Shown: positions 33,289 through 44,176, counted from the stretch's first letter. The stretch: 64,000 nt of DNA from Abelmoschus esculentus (GCA_035048815.1 JAUCBN010000012.1:12530001-12594000); one strand, 5' to 3'. Numbers and translations are program-made. Notes: generated from the letters alone by a model not told the origin.

Positions 33289-33407
33289 GGGGTACAACAC
33301 GAGGATTTCCCAGAAGGACACCCATCCTAGTACTACTCTCGCCCAAGCACACTTAACTGCTGAGTTCTGATGGGATCCGGTGCATTTGTGCTGGTATGAT
33401 CGCACCC
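33289..33407 (-). rRNA. 5S rRNA copy 118
   Basis: Changes: C114U, G102A, C94U, A90U, C57U, C47A, U21A. Downstream A tract is two bases shorter than in copy 114. Confidence 0.93.
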
Positions 33408-33572
33408 GTCAAGGAATGCGCGCTGAACGTACTAATAGGATCAACGGCGCGCGATTATGACTTGCGAGACTCTTTTAACATAAAAGCACGAGGGGGGACG
33501 TACCGACAATCCGAACCAAAAATTAACTAAAAACATTAAAAAAAAATAGAGGGATAAAACCGTGTCGAAAAA

Positions 33573-33691
33573 GGGGTGCAACACGAGGACTTCCCAGGTG
33601 GTCACCCATCCTAGTACTACTCTCGCCCAAGCACGCTTCACTGCGGAGTTCTGATGGGATCCGGTGCATTAGTGCTGGTATGATCGCACCC
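33573..33691 (-). rRNA. 5S rRNA copy 119
   Basis: Changes: U93A, U53G. Confidence 0.95.
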
Positions 33692-33855
33692 GTCAAGGAA
33701 TGCGCGCTGAACGTACTAATAGGATCAACGGCGCGCGATTATGACTTGCGAGACTCTTTTAACATAAAAGAACGAGGGGGGACGTACCGACAATCCGAAC
33801 CAAAAATTAACTAAAATCATTAAAAAAAATAAAGGGATAAAACCGAGTCGAAAAA

Positions 33856-33974
33856 GGGGTACAACACGAGGACTTCCCAGAAGGACACCCATCCTAGTAC
33901 TACTCTCGCCCAAGCACACTTAACTGCTGAGTTCTGATGGGATCCGGTGCATTTGTGCTGGTATGATCGCACCC
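33856..33974 (-). rRNA. 5S rRNA copy 120
   Basis: Changes: C114U, C94U, A90U, C57U, C47A, U21A. Confidence 0.94.
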
Positions 33975-34138
33975 GTCAAGGAATGCGCGCTGAACGTACT
34001 AATAGGATCAACAGTGCGCGATTATGACTTGCGAGACTCTTTTAACATAAAAGCACGAGGGGGGACGTACCGACAATCCGAACCAAAAATTAACTAAAAT
34101 CATTAAAAAAAATAGAGGGATAAAACCGAGTCGAAAAA

Positions 34139-34257
34139 GGGGTGCAACACGAGGACTTCCCAGGAGGTCACCCATGCTAGTACTACTCTCGCCCAAGCAC
34201 GCTTCACTGCGGAGTTCTGATGGGATCCGGTGCATTAGTGCTCGTATGATCGCACCC
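34139..34257 (-). rRNA. 5S rRNA copy 121
   Basis: Changes: G82C, U53G, C15G. Confidence 0.95.
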
Positions 34258-34422
34258 GTCAAGGAATGCGCGCTGAACGTACTAATAGGATCAACGGCGC
34301 GCGATTATGACTTGCGAGACTCTTTTAACATAAAAGCACGAGGGGGGACGTACCGACAATCCGAACCAAAAATTAACTAAAAACATTAAAAAAAAATAGA
34401 GGGATAAAACCGTGTCGAAAAA

Positions 34423-34541
34423 GGGGTGCAACACGAAGACTTCCCAGGTGGTCACCCATCCTAGTACTACTCTCGCCCAAGCACGCTTCACTGCGGAGTT
34501 CTGATGGGATCCGGTGCATTAGTGCTCGTATGATCGCACCC
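34423..34541 (-). rRNA. 5S rRNA copy 122
   Basis: Changes: C105U, U93A, U53G, C15G. Confidence 0.94.
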
Positions 34542-34705
34542 GTCAAGGAATGCGCGCTGAACGTACTAATAGGATCAACGGAGCGCGATTATGACTTGCG
34601 AGACTCTTTTAACATAAAAGCACGAGGGGGGACGTACCGCAATCCGAACCAAATATTAACTAAAAACATTAAAAAAAAATAGAGGGATAAAACCGAGTCG
34701 AAAAA

Positions 34706-34824
34706 GGGGAACAACACGAGGATTTCCCAGGAGGTCACCCATCCTAGTACTACTCTCGCCCAAGCACACTTCACTGCAGAGTTCTGATGGGATCCGGTGC
34801 ATTAGTGCTGGTATGATCGCACCC
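34706..34824 (-). rRNA. 5S rRNA copy 123
   Basis: Changes: A115U, C114U, G102A, C57U, U53G, C47U. The gene and its short CGCAATCC spacer match copies 45 and 49, 21 kb to the left. Confidence 0.93.
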
Positions 34825-34988
34825 GTCAAGGAATGCGCGCTGAACGTACTAATAGGATCAACGGCGCGCGATTATGACTTGCGAGACTCTTTTAACATAA
34901 AAGAACGAGGGGGGACGTACCGACAATCCGAACCAAAAATTAACTAAAATCATTAAAAAAAATAGAGGGATAAAACCGAGTCGAAAAA

Positions 34989-35107
34989 GGGGTACAACAC
35001 GAGGACTTCCCAGAAGGACACCCATCCTAGTACTACTCTCGCCCAAGCACACTTAACTGCTGAGTTCTGATGGGATCCGGTGCATTTGTGCTGGTATGAT
35101 CGCACCC
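34989..35107 (-). rRNA. 5S rRNA copy 124
   Basis: Changes: C114U, C94U, A90U, C57U, C47A, U21A. Confidence 0.94.
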
Positions 35108-35271
35108 GTCAAAGAATGCGCGCTGAACGTACTAATAGGATCAACAGTGCGCGATTATGACTTGCGAGACTCTTTTAACATAAAAGCACGAGGGGGGACT
35201 TACCGACAATCCGAACCAAAAATTAACTAAAATCATTAAAAAAAATAGAGGGATAAAACCGAGTCGAAAAA

Positions 35272-35390
35272 GGGGTGCAACACGAGGACTTCCCAGGAGG
35301 TCACCCATGCTAGTACTACTCTCGCCCAAGCACGCTTCACTGCGGAGTTCTGATGGGATCCGGTGCATTAGTGCTCGTATGATCGCACCC
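35272..35390 (-). rRNA. 5S rRNA copy 125
   Basis: Changes: G82C, U53G, C15G. Downstream spacer lacks one CpG (GACTTACC for GACGTACC, plus strand). Confidence 0.95.
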
Positions 35391-35555
35391 GTCAAGGAAT
35401 GCGCGCTGAACGTACTAATAGGATCAACGGCGCGCGATTATGACTTGCGAGACTCTTTTAACATAAAAGCACGAGGGGGGACGTACCGACAATCCGAACC
35501 AAAAATTAACTAAAAACATTAAAAAAAAATAGAGGGATAAAACCGAGTCGAAAAA

Positions 35556-35644
35556 AGGGTGCAACACGAGGACTTCCCAGGAGGTCACCCATCCTAGTAC
35601 TTCTCTCGCCCAAGCTTGCTTAATTACGGAGTTCTGATGGGATC
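35556..35644 (-). pseudogene. 5S rRNA copy 126, 5' truncated by a 65-bp deletion
   Basis: Only RNA nt 31-119 remain. The gene runs into spacer sequence at GGATC, joining the GGATC of the BamHI site to the GGATC near -35 of the spacer. RNA nt 1-30, the start site, and the C(-1), GC and TATA-like elements are gone; the spacing to copy 127 is 218 bp. Remaining changes are C119U, U73A, U59A, G58A, G51A and C49U, matching intact copies 133 and 156. The internal promoter region remains but the product would not be a 5S rRNA. Confidence 0.93.
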
Positions 35645-35773
35645 AACGGCGCGCGATTATGACTTGCGAGACTCTTTTAACATAAAAGAACGAGGGGGGA
35701 CGTACCGACAATCCGAACCAAAAATTAACTAAAATCATTAAAAAAAATAGAGGGATAAAACCGAGTCGAAAAA

Positions 35774-35892
35774 GGGGTACAACACGAGGACTTCCCAGAA
35801 GGACACCCATCCTAGTACTACTCTCGCCCAAGCACACTTAACTGCTGAGTTCTGATGGGATCCGGTGCATTAGTGCTGGTATGATCGCACCC
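35774..35892 (-). rRNA. 5S rRNA copy 127
   Basis: Changes: C114U, C94U, A90U, C57U, C47A. Lacks U21A of its family. Confidence 0.94.
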
Positions 35893-36057
35893 GTCAAGGA
35901 ATGCGCGCTGAACGTACTAATAGGATCAACGGCGCGCGATTATGACTTGCGAGACTCTTTTAACATAAAAGAACGAGGGGGGACGTACCGACAATCCGAA
36001 CCAAAAATTAACTAAAAACATTAAAAAAAAATAGAGGGATAAAACCGTGTCGAAAAA

Positions 36058-36176
36058 GGGGTGCAACACGAGGACTTCCCAGGTGGTCACCCATCCTAGT
36101 ACTACTCTCGCCCAAGCACGCTTCACTGCGGAGTTCTGATGGGATCCGGTGCATTAGTGATGGTATGATCGCACCC
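36058..36176 (-). rRNA. 5S rRNA copy 128
   Basis: Changes: U93A, U53G, G17U. Confidence 0.95.
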
Positions 36177-36340
36177 GTCAAGGAATGCACGCTGAACGTA
36201 CTAATAGGATCAACGACGCGCGATTATGACTTGCGAGACTCTTTTAACATAAAAGAACGAGGGGGGACGTACCGACAATCCGAACCAAAAATTAACTAAA
36301 ATCATTAAAAAAAATAGAGGGATAAAACCGAGTCGAAAAA

Positions 36341-36459
36341 GGGGTACAACACGAGGATTTCCCAGAAGGACACCCATCCTAGTACTACTCTCGCCCAAGC
36401 ACACTTAACTGCTGAGTTCTGATGGGATCCGGTGCATTTGTGCTGATATGATCGCACCC
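36341..36459 (-). rRNA. 5S rRNA copy 129
   Basis: Changes: C114U, G102A, C94U, A90U, C57U, C47A, U21A, C14U. Confidence 0.93.
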
Positions 36460-36624
36460 GTCAAGGAATGCGCGCTGAACGTACTAATAGGATCAACGGC
36501 GCGCGATTATGACTTGCGAGACTCTTTTAACATAAAAGCACGAGGGGGGACGTACCGACAATCCGAACCAAAAATTAACTAAAAACATTAAAAAAAAATA
36601 GAGGGATAAAACCGTGTCGAAAAA

Positions 36625-36743
36625 GGGGTGCAACACGAGGACTTCCCAGGTGGTCACCCATCCTAGTACTACTCTCGCCCAAGCACGCTTCACTGCGGAG
36701 TTCTGATGGGATCCGGTGCATTAGTGCTGGTATGATCGCACCC
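36625..36743 (-). rRNA. 5S rRNA copy 130
   Basis: Changes: U93A, U53G. First gene of the left 6,417-bp block. Confidence 0.95.
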
Positions 36744-36907
36744 GTCAAGGAATGCGCGCTGAACGTACTAATAGGATCAACGGCGCGCGATTATGACTTG
36801 CGAGACTCTTTTAACATAAAAGAACGAGGGGGGACGTACCGACAATCCGAACCAAAAATTAACTAAAATCATTAAAAAAAATAGAGGGATAAAACCGAGT
36901 CGAAAAA

Positions 36908-37026
36908 GGGGTACAACACGAGGACTTCCCAGAAGGACACCCATCCTAGTACTACTCTCGCCCAAGCACACTTAACTGCTGAGTTCTGAAGGGATCCGGT
37001 GCATTTGTGCTGGTATGATCGCACCC
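36908..37026 (-). rRNA. 5S rRNA copy 131
   Basis: Changes: C114U, C94U, A90U, C57U, C47A, A37U, U21A. Confidence 0.93.
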
Positions 37027-37191
37027 GTCAAGGAATGCGCGCTGAACGTACTAATAGGATCAACAGTGCGCGATTATGACTTGCGAGACTCTTTTAACAT
37101 AAAAGCACGAGGGGGGACGTACCGACAATCCGAACCAAAAATTAACTAAAATCATTAAAAAAAAATAGAGGGATAAAACCGAGTCGAAAAA

Positions 37192-37310
37192 GGGGTGCAA
37201 CACGAGGACTTCCCAGGAGGTCACCCATGCTAGTACTACTCTCGCCCAAGCACGCTTCACTGCGGAGTTCTGATGGGATCCGGTGCATTAGTGCTCGTAT
37301 GATCGCACCC
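37192..37310 (-). rRNA. 5S rRNA copy 132
   Basis: Changes: G82C, U53G, C15G. Confidence 0.95.
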
Positions 37311-37475
37311 GTCAAGGAATGCGCGCTGAACGTACTAATAGGATCAACGGCGCGCGATTATGACTTGCGAGACTCTTTTAACATAAAAGCACGAGGGGGG
37401 ACGTACCGACAATCCGAACCAAAAATTAACTAAAAACATTAAAAAAAAATAGAGGGATAAAACCGAGTCGAAAAA

Positions 37476-37594
37476 AGGGTGCAACACGAGGACTTCCCAG
37501 GAGGTCACCCATCCTAGTACTTCTCTCGCCCAAGCTTGCTTAATTACGGAGTTCTGATGGGATCCGATGCAATAGTGCTGGTATAATCGCACCC
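37476..37594 (-). rRNA. 5S rRNA copy 133
   Basis: Changes: C119U, U73A, U59A, G58A, G51A, C49U, C28U, A23U, C10U. Nine changes; full-length relative of truncated copy 126. Confidence 0.92.
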
Positions 37595-37759
37595 GTCAGG
37601 GAATGCGCGCTGAACGTACTAATAGGATCAACGGCGTGCGATTATGACTTGCGAGACTCTTTTAACATAAAAGCACGAGGGGGGACGTACCGACAATCCG
37701 AACCAAAAATTAACTAAAAACATTAAAAAAAAATAGAGGGATAAAACCGAGTCGAAAAA

Positions 37760-37878
37760 GGGGTGCAACACGAGGACTTCCCAGGAGGTCACCCATCCTA
37801 GTACTACTCTCGCCCAAGCACGCTTAATTGCGGAGTTCTGAAGGGATCCGGTGCATTAGTGCTGGTATGATCGCTCCC
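37760..37878 (-). rRNA. 5S rRNA copy 134
   Basis: Changes: G51A, A37U, U4A. Confidence 0.95.
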
Positions 37879-38042
37879 GTCAAGGAAAGCGCGCTGAACG
37901 TACTAATAGGATCAACGGCGCGCGATTATGACTTGCGAGACTCTTTTAACATAAAAGCACGAGGGGGGACGTACCGACAATCCGAACCAAAAATTAACTA
38001 AAAACATTAAAAAAAATAGAGGGATAAAACCGAGTCAAAAAA

Positions 38043-38161
38043 GGGGTGCAACACGAGGACTTCCCAGGAGGTCACCCATCCTAGGACTACTCCCGCCCAA
38101 GCACGCTTCACTGCGGAGTTCTGATGGGATCCGGTGCATTAGTGCTCGTATGATCGCACCC
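38043..38161 (-). rRNA. 5S rRNA copy 135
   Basis: Changes: A77C, A69G, U53G, C15G. T6 terminator (CpG before the run lost). Confidence 0.94.
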
Positions 38162-38326
38162 GTCAAGGAATGCGCGCTGAACGTACTAATAGGATCAACG
38201 GCGCGCGATTATGACTTGCGAGACTCTTTTAACATAAAAGCACGAGGGGGGACGTACCGACAATCCGAACCAAATATTAACTAAAAACATTAAAAAAAAA
38301 TAGAGGGATAAAACCGAGTCGAAAAA

Positions 38327-38445
38327 GGGGAACAACACGAGGATTTCCCAGGAGGTCACCCATCCTAGTACTACTCTCGCCCAAGCACGCTTCACTGCGG
38401 AGTTCTGATGGGATCCGGTGCATTAGTGCTGGTATGATCGCACCC
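38327..38445 (-). rRNA. 5S rRNA copy 136
   Basis: Changes: A115U, C114U, G102A, U53G. Same gene as 139, 142 and 181. Confidence 0.94.
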
Positions 38446-38544
38446 GTCAAGGAATGCGCGCTGAACGTACTAATAGGATCAACGGCGCGCGATTATGACT
38501 TGCGAGACTCTTTTAACATAAAAGCACGAGGGAGTCGAAAAAGG

Positions 38545-38623
38545 AGTACTACTCTCGCCCAAGCACGCATAACTGCGGAGTTCTAATGGGATCCAGTGCA
38601 TTAGTGCTGGTATGATCGCACCC
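38545..38623 (-). pseudogene. 5S rRNA copy 137, 3' part and spacer deleted
   Basis: RNA nt 1-79 remain; nt 80 to about 117 are missing, removing the C box. A T5 run follows almost directly (38538-38542). A second deletion in the adjoining spacer joins GAGGG to AGTCG at about 38532. About 106 bp is missing in total compared with two full units. Changes in the rest: A55U, C39U, C29U. Without the C box, TFIIIA binding is probably lost. Confidence 0.92.
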
Positions 38624-38788
38624 GTCAAGGAATGCGCGCTGAACGTACTAATAGGATCAACGGCGCGCGATTATGACTTGCGAGACTCTTTTAACATAAA
38701 AGCACGAGGGGGGACGTACCGACAATCCGAACCAAAAATTAACTAAAAACATTAAAAAAAAATAGAGGGATAAAACCGAGTCGAAAAA

Positions 38789-38906
38789 GGGGTGCAACAC
38801 GAGGACTTCCTAGGAGGTCACCCATCCTAGTACTACTCTCGCCCAAGCACGCTTCACTGCAGAGTTCTGATGGGATCCGGTGCATTAGTGCTGGTATGAT
38901 CGCACT
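38789..38906 (-). rRNA. 5S rRNA copy 138
   Basis: 118 nt: the 5' end reads AGTGCG instead of GGGTGCG in RNA sense. Also G97A, U53G, C47U. Confidence 0.92.
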
Positions 38907-39071
38907 GTCAAGGAATGCGCGCTGAACGTACTAATAGGATCAACGGCGCGCGATTATGACTTGCGAGACTCTTTTAACATAAAAGCACGAGGGGGGACGT
39001 ACCGACAATCCGAACCAAATATTAACTAAAAACATTAAAAAAAAATAGAGGGATAAAACCGAGTCGAAAAA

Positions 39072-39190
39072 GGGGAACAACACGAGGATTTCCCAGGAGG
39101 TCACCCATCCTAGTACTACTCTCGCCCAAGCACGCTTCACTGCGGAGTTCTGATGGGATCCGGTGCATTAGTGCTGGTATGATCGCACCC
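39072..39190 (-). rRNA. 5S rRNA copy 139
   Basis: Changes: A115U, C114U, G102A, U53G. Confidence 0.94.
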
Positions 39191-39354
39191 GTCAAGGAAT
39201 GCGCGCTGAACGTACTAATAGGATCAACGGCGCGCGATTATGACTTGCGAGACTCTTTTAACATAAAAGCACGAGGGGGGACGTACCGACAATCCGAACC
39301 AAAAATTAACTAAAATCATTAAAAAAAATAGAGGGATAAAACCGAGTCGAAAAA

Positions 39355-39473
39355 GGGGTGCAACACGAGGACTTCCCAGGAGGTCACCCATGCTAGTACT
39401 ACTCTCGCCCAAGCACGCTTCACTGCGGAGTTCTGAAGGGATCCGGTGCATTAGTGCTAGTATGATCGCACCC
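39355..39473 (-). rRNA. 5S rRNA copy 140
   Basis: Changes: G82C, U53G, A37U, C15U. Confidence 0.95.
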
Positions 39474-39638
39474 GTCAAGGAAAGCGCGCTGAACGTACTA
39501 ATAGGATCAACGGCGCGCGATTATGACTTGCGAGACTCTTTTAACATAAAAGCACGAGGGGGGACGTACCGACAATCCGAACCAAAAATTAACTAAAAAC
39601 ATTAAAAAAAAATAGAGGGATAAAACCGAGTCGAAAAA

Positions 39639-39757
39639 GGGGTGCAACACGAGGACTTCCCAGGAGGTCACCCATCCTAGGACTACTCCCGCCCAAGCAC
39701 GCTTCACTGCGGAGTTCTGATGGGATCCGGTGCATTAGTGCTCGTATGATCGCACCC
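39639..39757 (-). rRNA. 5S rRNA copy 141
   Basis: Changes: A77C, A69G, U53G, C15G. Confidence 0.95.
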
Positions 39758-39922
39758 GTCAAGGAATGCGCGCTGAACGTACTAATAGGATCAACGGCGC
39801 GCGATTATGACTTGCGAGACTCTTTTAACATAAAAGCACGAGGGGGGACGTACCGACAATCCGAACCAAATATTAACTAAAAACATTAAAAAAAAATAGA
39901 GGGATAAAACCGAGTCAAAAAA

Positions 39923-40041
39923 GGGGAACAACACGAGGATTTCCCAGGAGGTCACCCATCCTAGTACTACTCTCGCCCAAGCACGCTTCACTGCGGAGTT
40001 CTGATGGGATCCGGTGCATTAGTGCTGGTATGATCGCACCC
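39923..40041 (-). rRNA. 5S rRNA copy 142
   Basis: Changes: A115U, C114U, G102A, U53G; T6 terminator. Confidence 0.94.
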
Positions 40042-40206
40042 GTCAAGGAATGCGCGCTGAACGTACTAATAGGATCAACGGCGCGCGATTATGACTTGCG
40101 AGACTCTTTTAACATAAAAGCACGAGGGGGGACGTACCGACAATCCGAACCAAAAATTAACTAAAAACATTAAAAAAAAATAGAGGGATAAAACCGAGTC
40201 GAAAAA

Positions 40207-40325
40207 GGAGTGCAACACGAGGACTTCCCAAGAGGTCACCCATCCTAGTACTACTCTCGCCCAAGCACGCTTAACTGCGGAGTTCTGATGGGATCCAGTG
40301 CATTAGTGCTGGTATGATCGCACCC
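40207..40325 (-). rRNA. 5S rRNA copy 143
   Basis: Changes: C117U, C95U, C29U. Confidence 0.95.
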
Positions 40326-40490
40326 GTCAAGGAATGCGCGCTGAACGTACTAATAGGATCAACGGCGCGCGATTATGACTTGCGAGACTCTTTTAACATA
40401 AAAGCACGAGGGGGGACGTACCGACAATCCGAACCAAAAATTAACTAAAAACATTAAAAAAAAATAGAGGGATAAAACCGAGTCGAAAAA

Positions 40491-40608
40491 GGGGTGCAAC
40501 ACGAGGACTTCCTAGGAGGTCACCCATCCTAGTACTACTCTCGCCCAAGCACGCTTCACTGCAGAGTTCTGATGGGATCCGGTGCATTAGTGCTGGTATG
40601 ATCACACT
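40491..40608 (-). rRNA. 5S rRNA copy 144
   Basis: 118 nt with the shortened 5' end of copy 138. Also G97A, U53G, C47U, C6U. Confidence 0.92.
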
Positions 40609-40773
40609 GTCAAGGAATGCGCGCTGAACGTACTAATAGGATCAACGGTGCGCGATTATGACTTGCGAGACTCTTTTAACATAAAAGCACGAGGGGGGAC
40701 GTACCGACAATCCGAACCAAAAATTAACTAAAATCATTAAAAAAAAATAGAGGGATAAAACCGAGTCGAAAAA

Positions 40774-40892
40774 GGGGTGCAAAACGAGGACTTCCCAGGA
40801 GGTCACCCATCCTAATACTACTCTCGCCCAAGCACGCTTCACTGCGGAGTTCTGATGGGATCCGGTGCATTAGTGCTGGTATGATCGCACCC
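40774..40892 (-). rRNA. 5S rRNA copy 145
   Basis: Changes: G110U, C78U, U53G. Confidence 0.95.
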
Positions 40893-41056
40893 GTCAAGGA
40901 ATGCGCGCTGAACGTACTAATAGGATCAACGGCGCGCGATTATGACTTGCGAGACTCTTTTAACATAAAAGCACGAGGGGGGACGTACCGACAATCCGAA
41001 CCAAAAATTAACTAAAAACATTAAAAAAAATAGAGGGATAAAACCGAGTCGAAAAA

Positions 41057-41175
41057 GGGGTGCAACACGAGGACTTCCCATGAGGTCACCCATCCTAGTA
41101 CTACTCTCGCCCAAGCGCGCTTAACTGCGGAGTTCTGATGGGATTCGGTGCATTAGTGCTGGTATGATCGCACCC
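41057..41175 (-). rRNA. 5S rRNA copy 146
   Basis: Changes: C95A, U59C, G31A. Confidence 0.95.
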
Positions 41176-41339
41176 GTCAAGGAATGCGCGCTGAATGTAC
41201 TAATAGGATCAACGGCGCGCGATTATGACTTGCGAGACTCTTTTAACATAAAAGCACGAGGGGGGACCTACCGACAATCCGAACCAAAAATTAACTAAAA
41301 ACATTAAAAAAAATAGAGGTATAAAACCGAGTCGAAAAA

Positions 41340-41458
41340 GGGGTGCAACACGAGGACTTCCCAGGAGGTCACCCATCCTAGTACTACTCTCGCCCAAGCA
41401 CGCTTAACTGCAGAATTCTGATGGGATCCGGTGCATTAGTGCTAGTATGATCGCACCC
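41340..41458 (-). rRNA. 5S rRNA copy 147
   Basis: Changes: C47U, C44U, C15U. The first two create a GAATTC site. Confidence 0.95.
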
Positions 41459-41623
41459 GTCAAGGAATGCGCGCTGAACGTACTAATAGGATCAACGGCG
41501 CGCGATTATGACTTGCGAGACTCTTTTAACATAAAAGCACGAGGGGGGACGTACCGACAATCCGAACCAAAAATTAACTAAAAACATTAAAAAAAAATAG
41601 AGGGATAAAACCGAGTCGAAAAA

Positions 41624-41742
41624 GGGGTGCAACACGAGGACTTCCCAGGAGGTCACCCATCCTAGTACTACTCCCGCCCAAGCACGCTTCACTGCGGAGT
41701 TCTGATGGGATCCGGTGCATTAGTGCTCATATGATCGCACCC
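41624..41742 (-). rRNA. 5S rRNA copy 148
   Basis: Changes: A69G, U53G, C15G, C14U; -1 is T. Confidence 0.95.
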
Positions 41743-41906
41743 ATCAAGGAATGCGCGCTGAACGTACTAATAGGATCAACGGCGCGCGATTATGATTTGC
41801 GAGACTCTTTTAACATAAAAGCACGAGGGGGGAGGTACCGACAATCCGAACCAAAAATTAACTAAAAACATTAAAAAAAATAGAGGGATAAAACCGTGTC
41901 GAAAAA

Positions 41907-42025
41907 GGGGTGCAACACGAGGACTTCCCAGGTGGTCACCCATCCTAGTACTACTCTCGCCCAAGCACGCTTCACTGCGGAGTTCTGGTGGGATCCGGTG
42001 CATTAGTGATGGTATGATCGCACCC
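41907..42025 (-). rRNA. 5S rRNA copy 149
   Basis: Changes: U93A, U53G, U38C, G17U. Confidence 0.94.
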
Positions 42026-42190
42026 GTCAAGGAATGCGCGCTGAACGTACTAATAGGATCAACGGCGCGCGATTATGACTTGCGAGACTCTTTTAACATA
42101 AAAGAACGAGGGGGGACGTACCGACAATCCGAACCAAAAATTAACTAAAATCATTAAAAAAAAATAGAGGGATAAAACCGAGTCGAAAAG

Positions 42191-42309
42191 GGGGTACAAC
42201 ACGAGGACTTCCCAGAAGGACACCCATCCTAGTACTACTCTCGCCCAAGCACACTTAACTGCTGAGTTCTGATGGGATCCGGTGCATTTGTGCTGGTATG
42301 ATCGCACCC
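42191..42309 (-). rRNA. 5S rRNA copy 150
   Basis: Changes: C114U, C94U, A90U, C57U, C47A, U21A. T4 terminator preceded by an extra C. Confidence 0.93.
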
Positions 42310-42474
42310 GTCAAGGAATGCGCGCTGAACGTACTAATAGGATCAACGGCGCGCGATTATGACTTGCGAGACTCTTTTAACATAAAAGCACGAGGGGGGA
42401 CGTACCGACAATCCGAACCAAAAATTAACTAAAAACATTAAAAAAAAATAGAGGGATAAAACCGTGTCGAAAAA

Positions 42475-42593
42475 GGGGTGCAACACGAGGACTTCCCAGG
42501 TGGTCACCCATCCTAGTACTACTCTTGCCCAAGTACGCTTAACTGCGAAGTTCTGATGGGATCCGGTGCATTAGTGCTGGTATGATCGCACCC
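42475..42593 (-). rRNA. 5S rRNA copy 151
   Basis: Changes: U93A, G68A, G60A, C46U. G60A is absent from partner copy 174. Confidence 0.94.
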
Positions 42594-42757
42594 GTCAAGG
42601 AATGCGCGCTGAACGTACTAATAGGATCAACGGCCCGCGATTATGACTTGCGAGACTCTTTTAACATAAAAGCACGAGGGGGGACGTACCGACAATCCGA
42701 ACCAACAATTAACTAAAAACATTAAAAAAAATAGAGGGATAAAACCGAGTCGAAAAA

Positions 42758-42876
42758 GTGGTGCAACACGAGGACTTCCCAGGAGGTCATCCATCCTAGT
42801 ACTAGTCTCGCCCAAGCACGCTTAACTGCGGAGTTCTGATGGGATCCGGTGCATTAGTGCTGGTATGATCGCACCC
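42758..42876 (-). rRNA. 5S rRNA copy 152
   Basis: Changes: C118A, G87A, G72C. Last gene of the left 6,417-bp block. Confidence 0.94.
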
Positions 42877-43041
42877 GTCAAAGAATGCGCGCTGAACGTA
42901 CTAATAGGATCAACGGCGCGCGATTATGACTTGCGAGACTCTTTTAACATAAAAGCACGAGGGGGGACGTACCGACAATCCGAACCAAAAATTAACTAAA
43001 AACATTAAAAAAAAATAGAGGGATAAAACCGTGTCGAAAAA

Positions 43042-43160
43042 GGGGTGCAACACGAGGACTTCCCAGGTGGTCACCCATCCTAGTACTACTCTCGCCCAAG
43101 CACGCTTCACTGCGGAGTTCTGATGGGATCCGGTGCATTAGTGCTGGTATGATCGCACCC
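43042..43160 (-). rRNA. 5S rRNA copy 153
   Basis: Changes: U93A, U53G. Partner of copy 130. Confidence 0.95.
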
Positions 43161-43324
43161 GTCAAGGAATGCGCGCTGAACGTACTAATAGGATCAACGG
43201 CGCGCGATTATGACTTGCGAGACTCTTTTAACATAAAAGAACGAGGGGGGACGTACCGACAATCCGAACCAAAAATTAACTAAAATCATTAAAAAAAATA
43301 GAGGGATAAAACCGAGTCGAAAAA

Positions 43325-43443
43325 GGGGTACAACACGAGGACTTCCCAGAAGGACACCCATCCTAGTACTACTCTCGCCCAAGCACACTTAACTGCTGAG
43401 TTCTGAAGGGATCCGGTGCATTTGTGCTGGTATGATCGCACCC
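43325..43443 (-). rRNA. 5S rRNA copy 154
   Basis: Changes: C114U, C94U, A90U, C57U, C47A, A37U, U21A. Partner of copy 131. Confidence 0.93.
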
Positions 43444-43608
43444 GTCAAGGAATGCGCGCTGAACGTACTAATAGGATCAACAGTGCGCGATTATGACTTG
43501 CGAGACTCTTTTAACATAAAAGCACGAGGGGGGACGTACCGACAATCCGAACCAAAAATTAACTAAAATCATTAAAAAAAAATAGAGGGATAAAACCGAG
43601 TCGAAAAA

Positions 43609-43727
43609 GGGGTGCAACACGAGGACTTCCCAGGAGGTCACCCATGCTAGTACTACTCTCGCCCAAGCACGCTTCACTGCGGAGTTCTGATGGGATCCGG
43701 TGCATTAGTGCTCGTATGATCGCACCC
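43609..43727 (-). rRNA. 5S rRNA copy 155
   Basis: Changes: G82C, U53G, C15G. Partner of copy 132. Confidence 0.95.
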
Positions 43728-43892
43728 GTCAAGGAATGCGCGCTGAACGTACTAATAGGATCAACGGCGCGCGATTATGACTTGCGAGACTCTTTTAACA
43801 TAAAAGCACGAGGGGGGACGTACCGACAATCCGAACCAAAAATTAACTAAAAACATTAAAAAAAAATAGAGGGATAAAACCGAGTCGAAAAA

Positions 43893-44011
43893 AGGGTGCA
43901 ACACGAGGACTTCCCAGGAGGTCACCCATCCTAGTACTTCTCTCGCCCAAGCTTGCTTAATTACGGAGTTCTGATGGGATCCGATGCAATAGTGCTGGTA
44001 TAATCGCACCC
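43893..44011 (-). rRNA. 5S rRNA copy 156
   Basis: Changes: C119U, U73A, U59A, G58A, G51A, C49U, C28U, A23U, C10U. Partner of copy 133. Confidence 0.92.
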
Positions 44012-44176
44012 GTCAGGGAATGCGCGCTGAACGTACTAATAGGATCAACGGCGTGCGATTATGACTTGCGAGACTCTTTTAACATAAAAGCACGAGGGGG
44101 GACGTACCGACAATCCGAACCAAAAATTAACTAAAAACATTAAAAAAAAATAGAGGGATAAAACCGAGTCGAAAAA

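Larger units (their letters stand above)
31302..33407 (-). repeat. Four-unit tandem duplication, about 1,137 bp (copies 111-114 and 115-118)
   Basis: Four genes recur in order at 1,135-1,137 bp. Copies 111 and 115 have drifted apart, while 112/116, 113/117 and 114/118 match in all gene changes I read. Confidence 0.88.
33856..35390 (-). repeat. Four-unit-step duplication, 1,133 bp (copies 120-121 and 124-125)
   Basis: The C114U/C94U/A90U gene followed by the G82C/U53G/C15G gene recurs at 1,133 bp. Copies 119-121 recur again as copies 130-132, about 3,052 bp to the right. Confidence 0.8.

Noticed and set aside
38520..38550. Transposon footprint at the doubly deleted unit
   Set aside because: No foreign bases or target duplication lie at the junctions; simple deletions explain the sequence.
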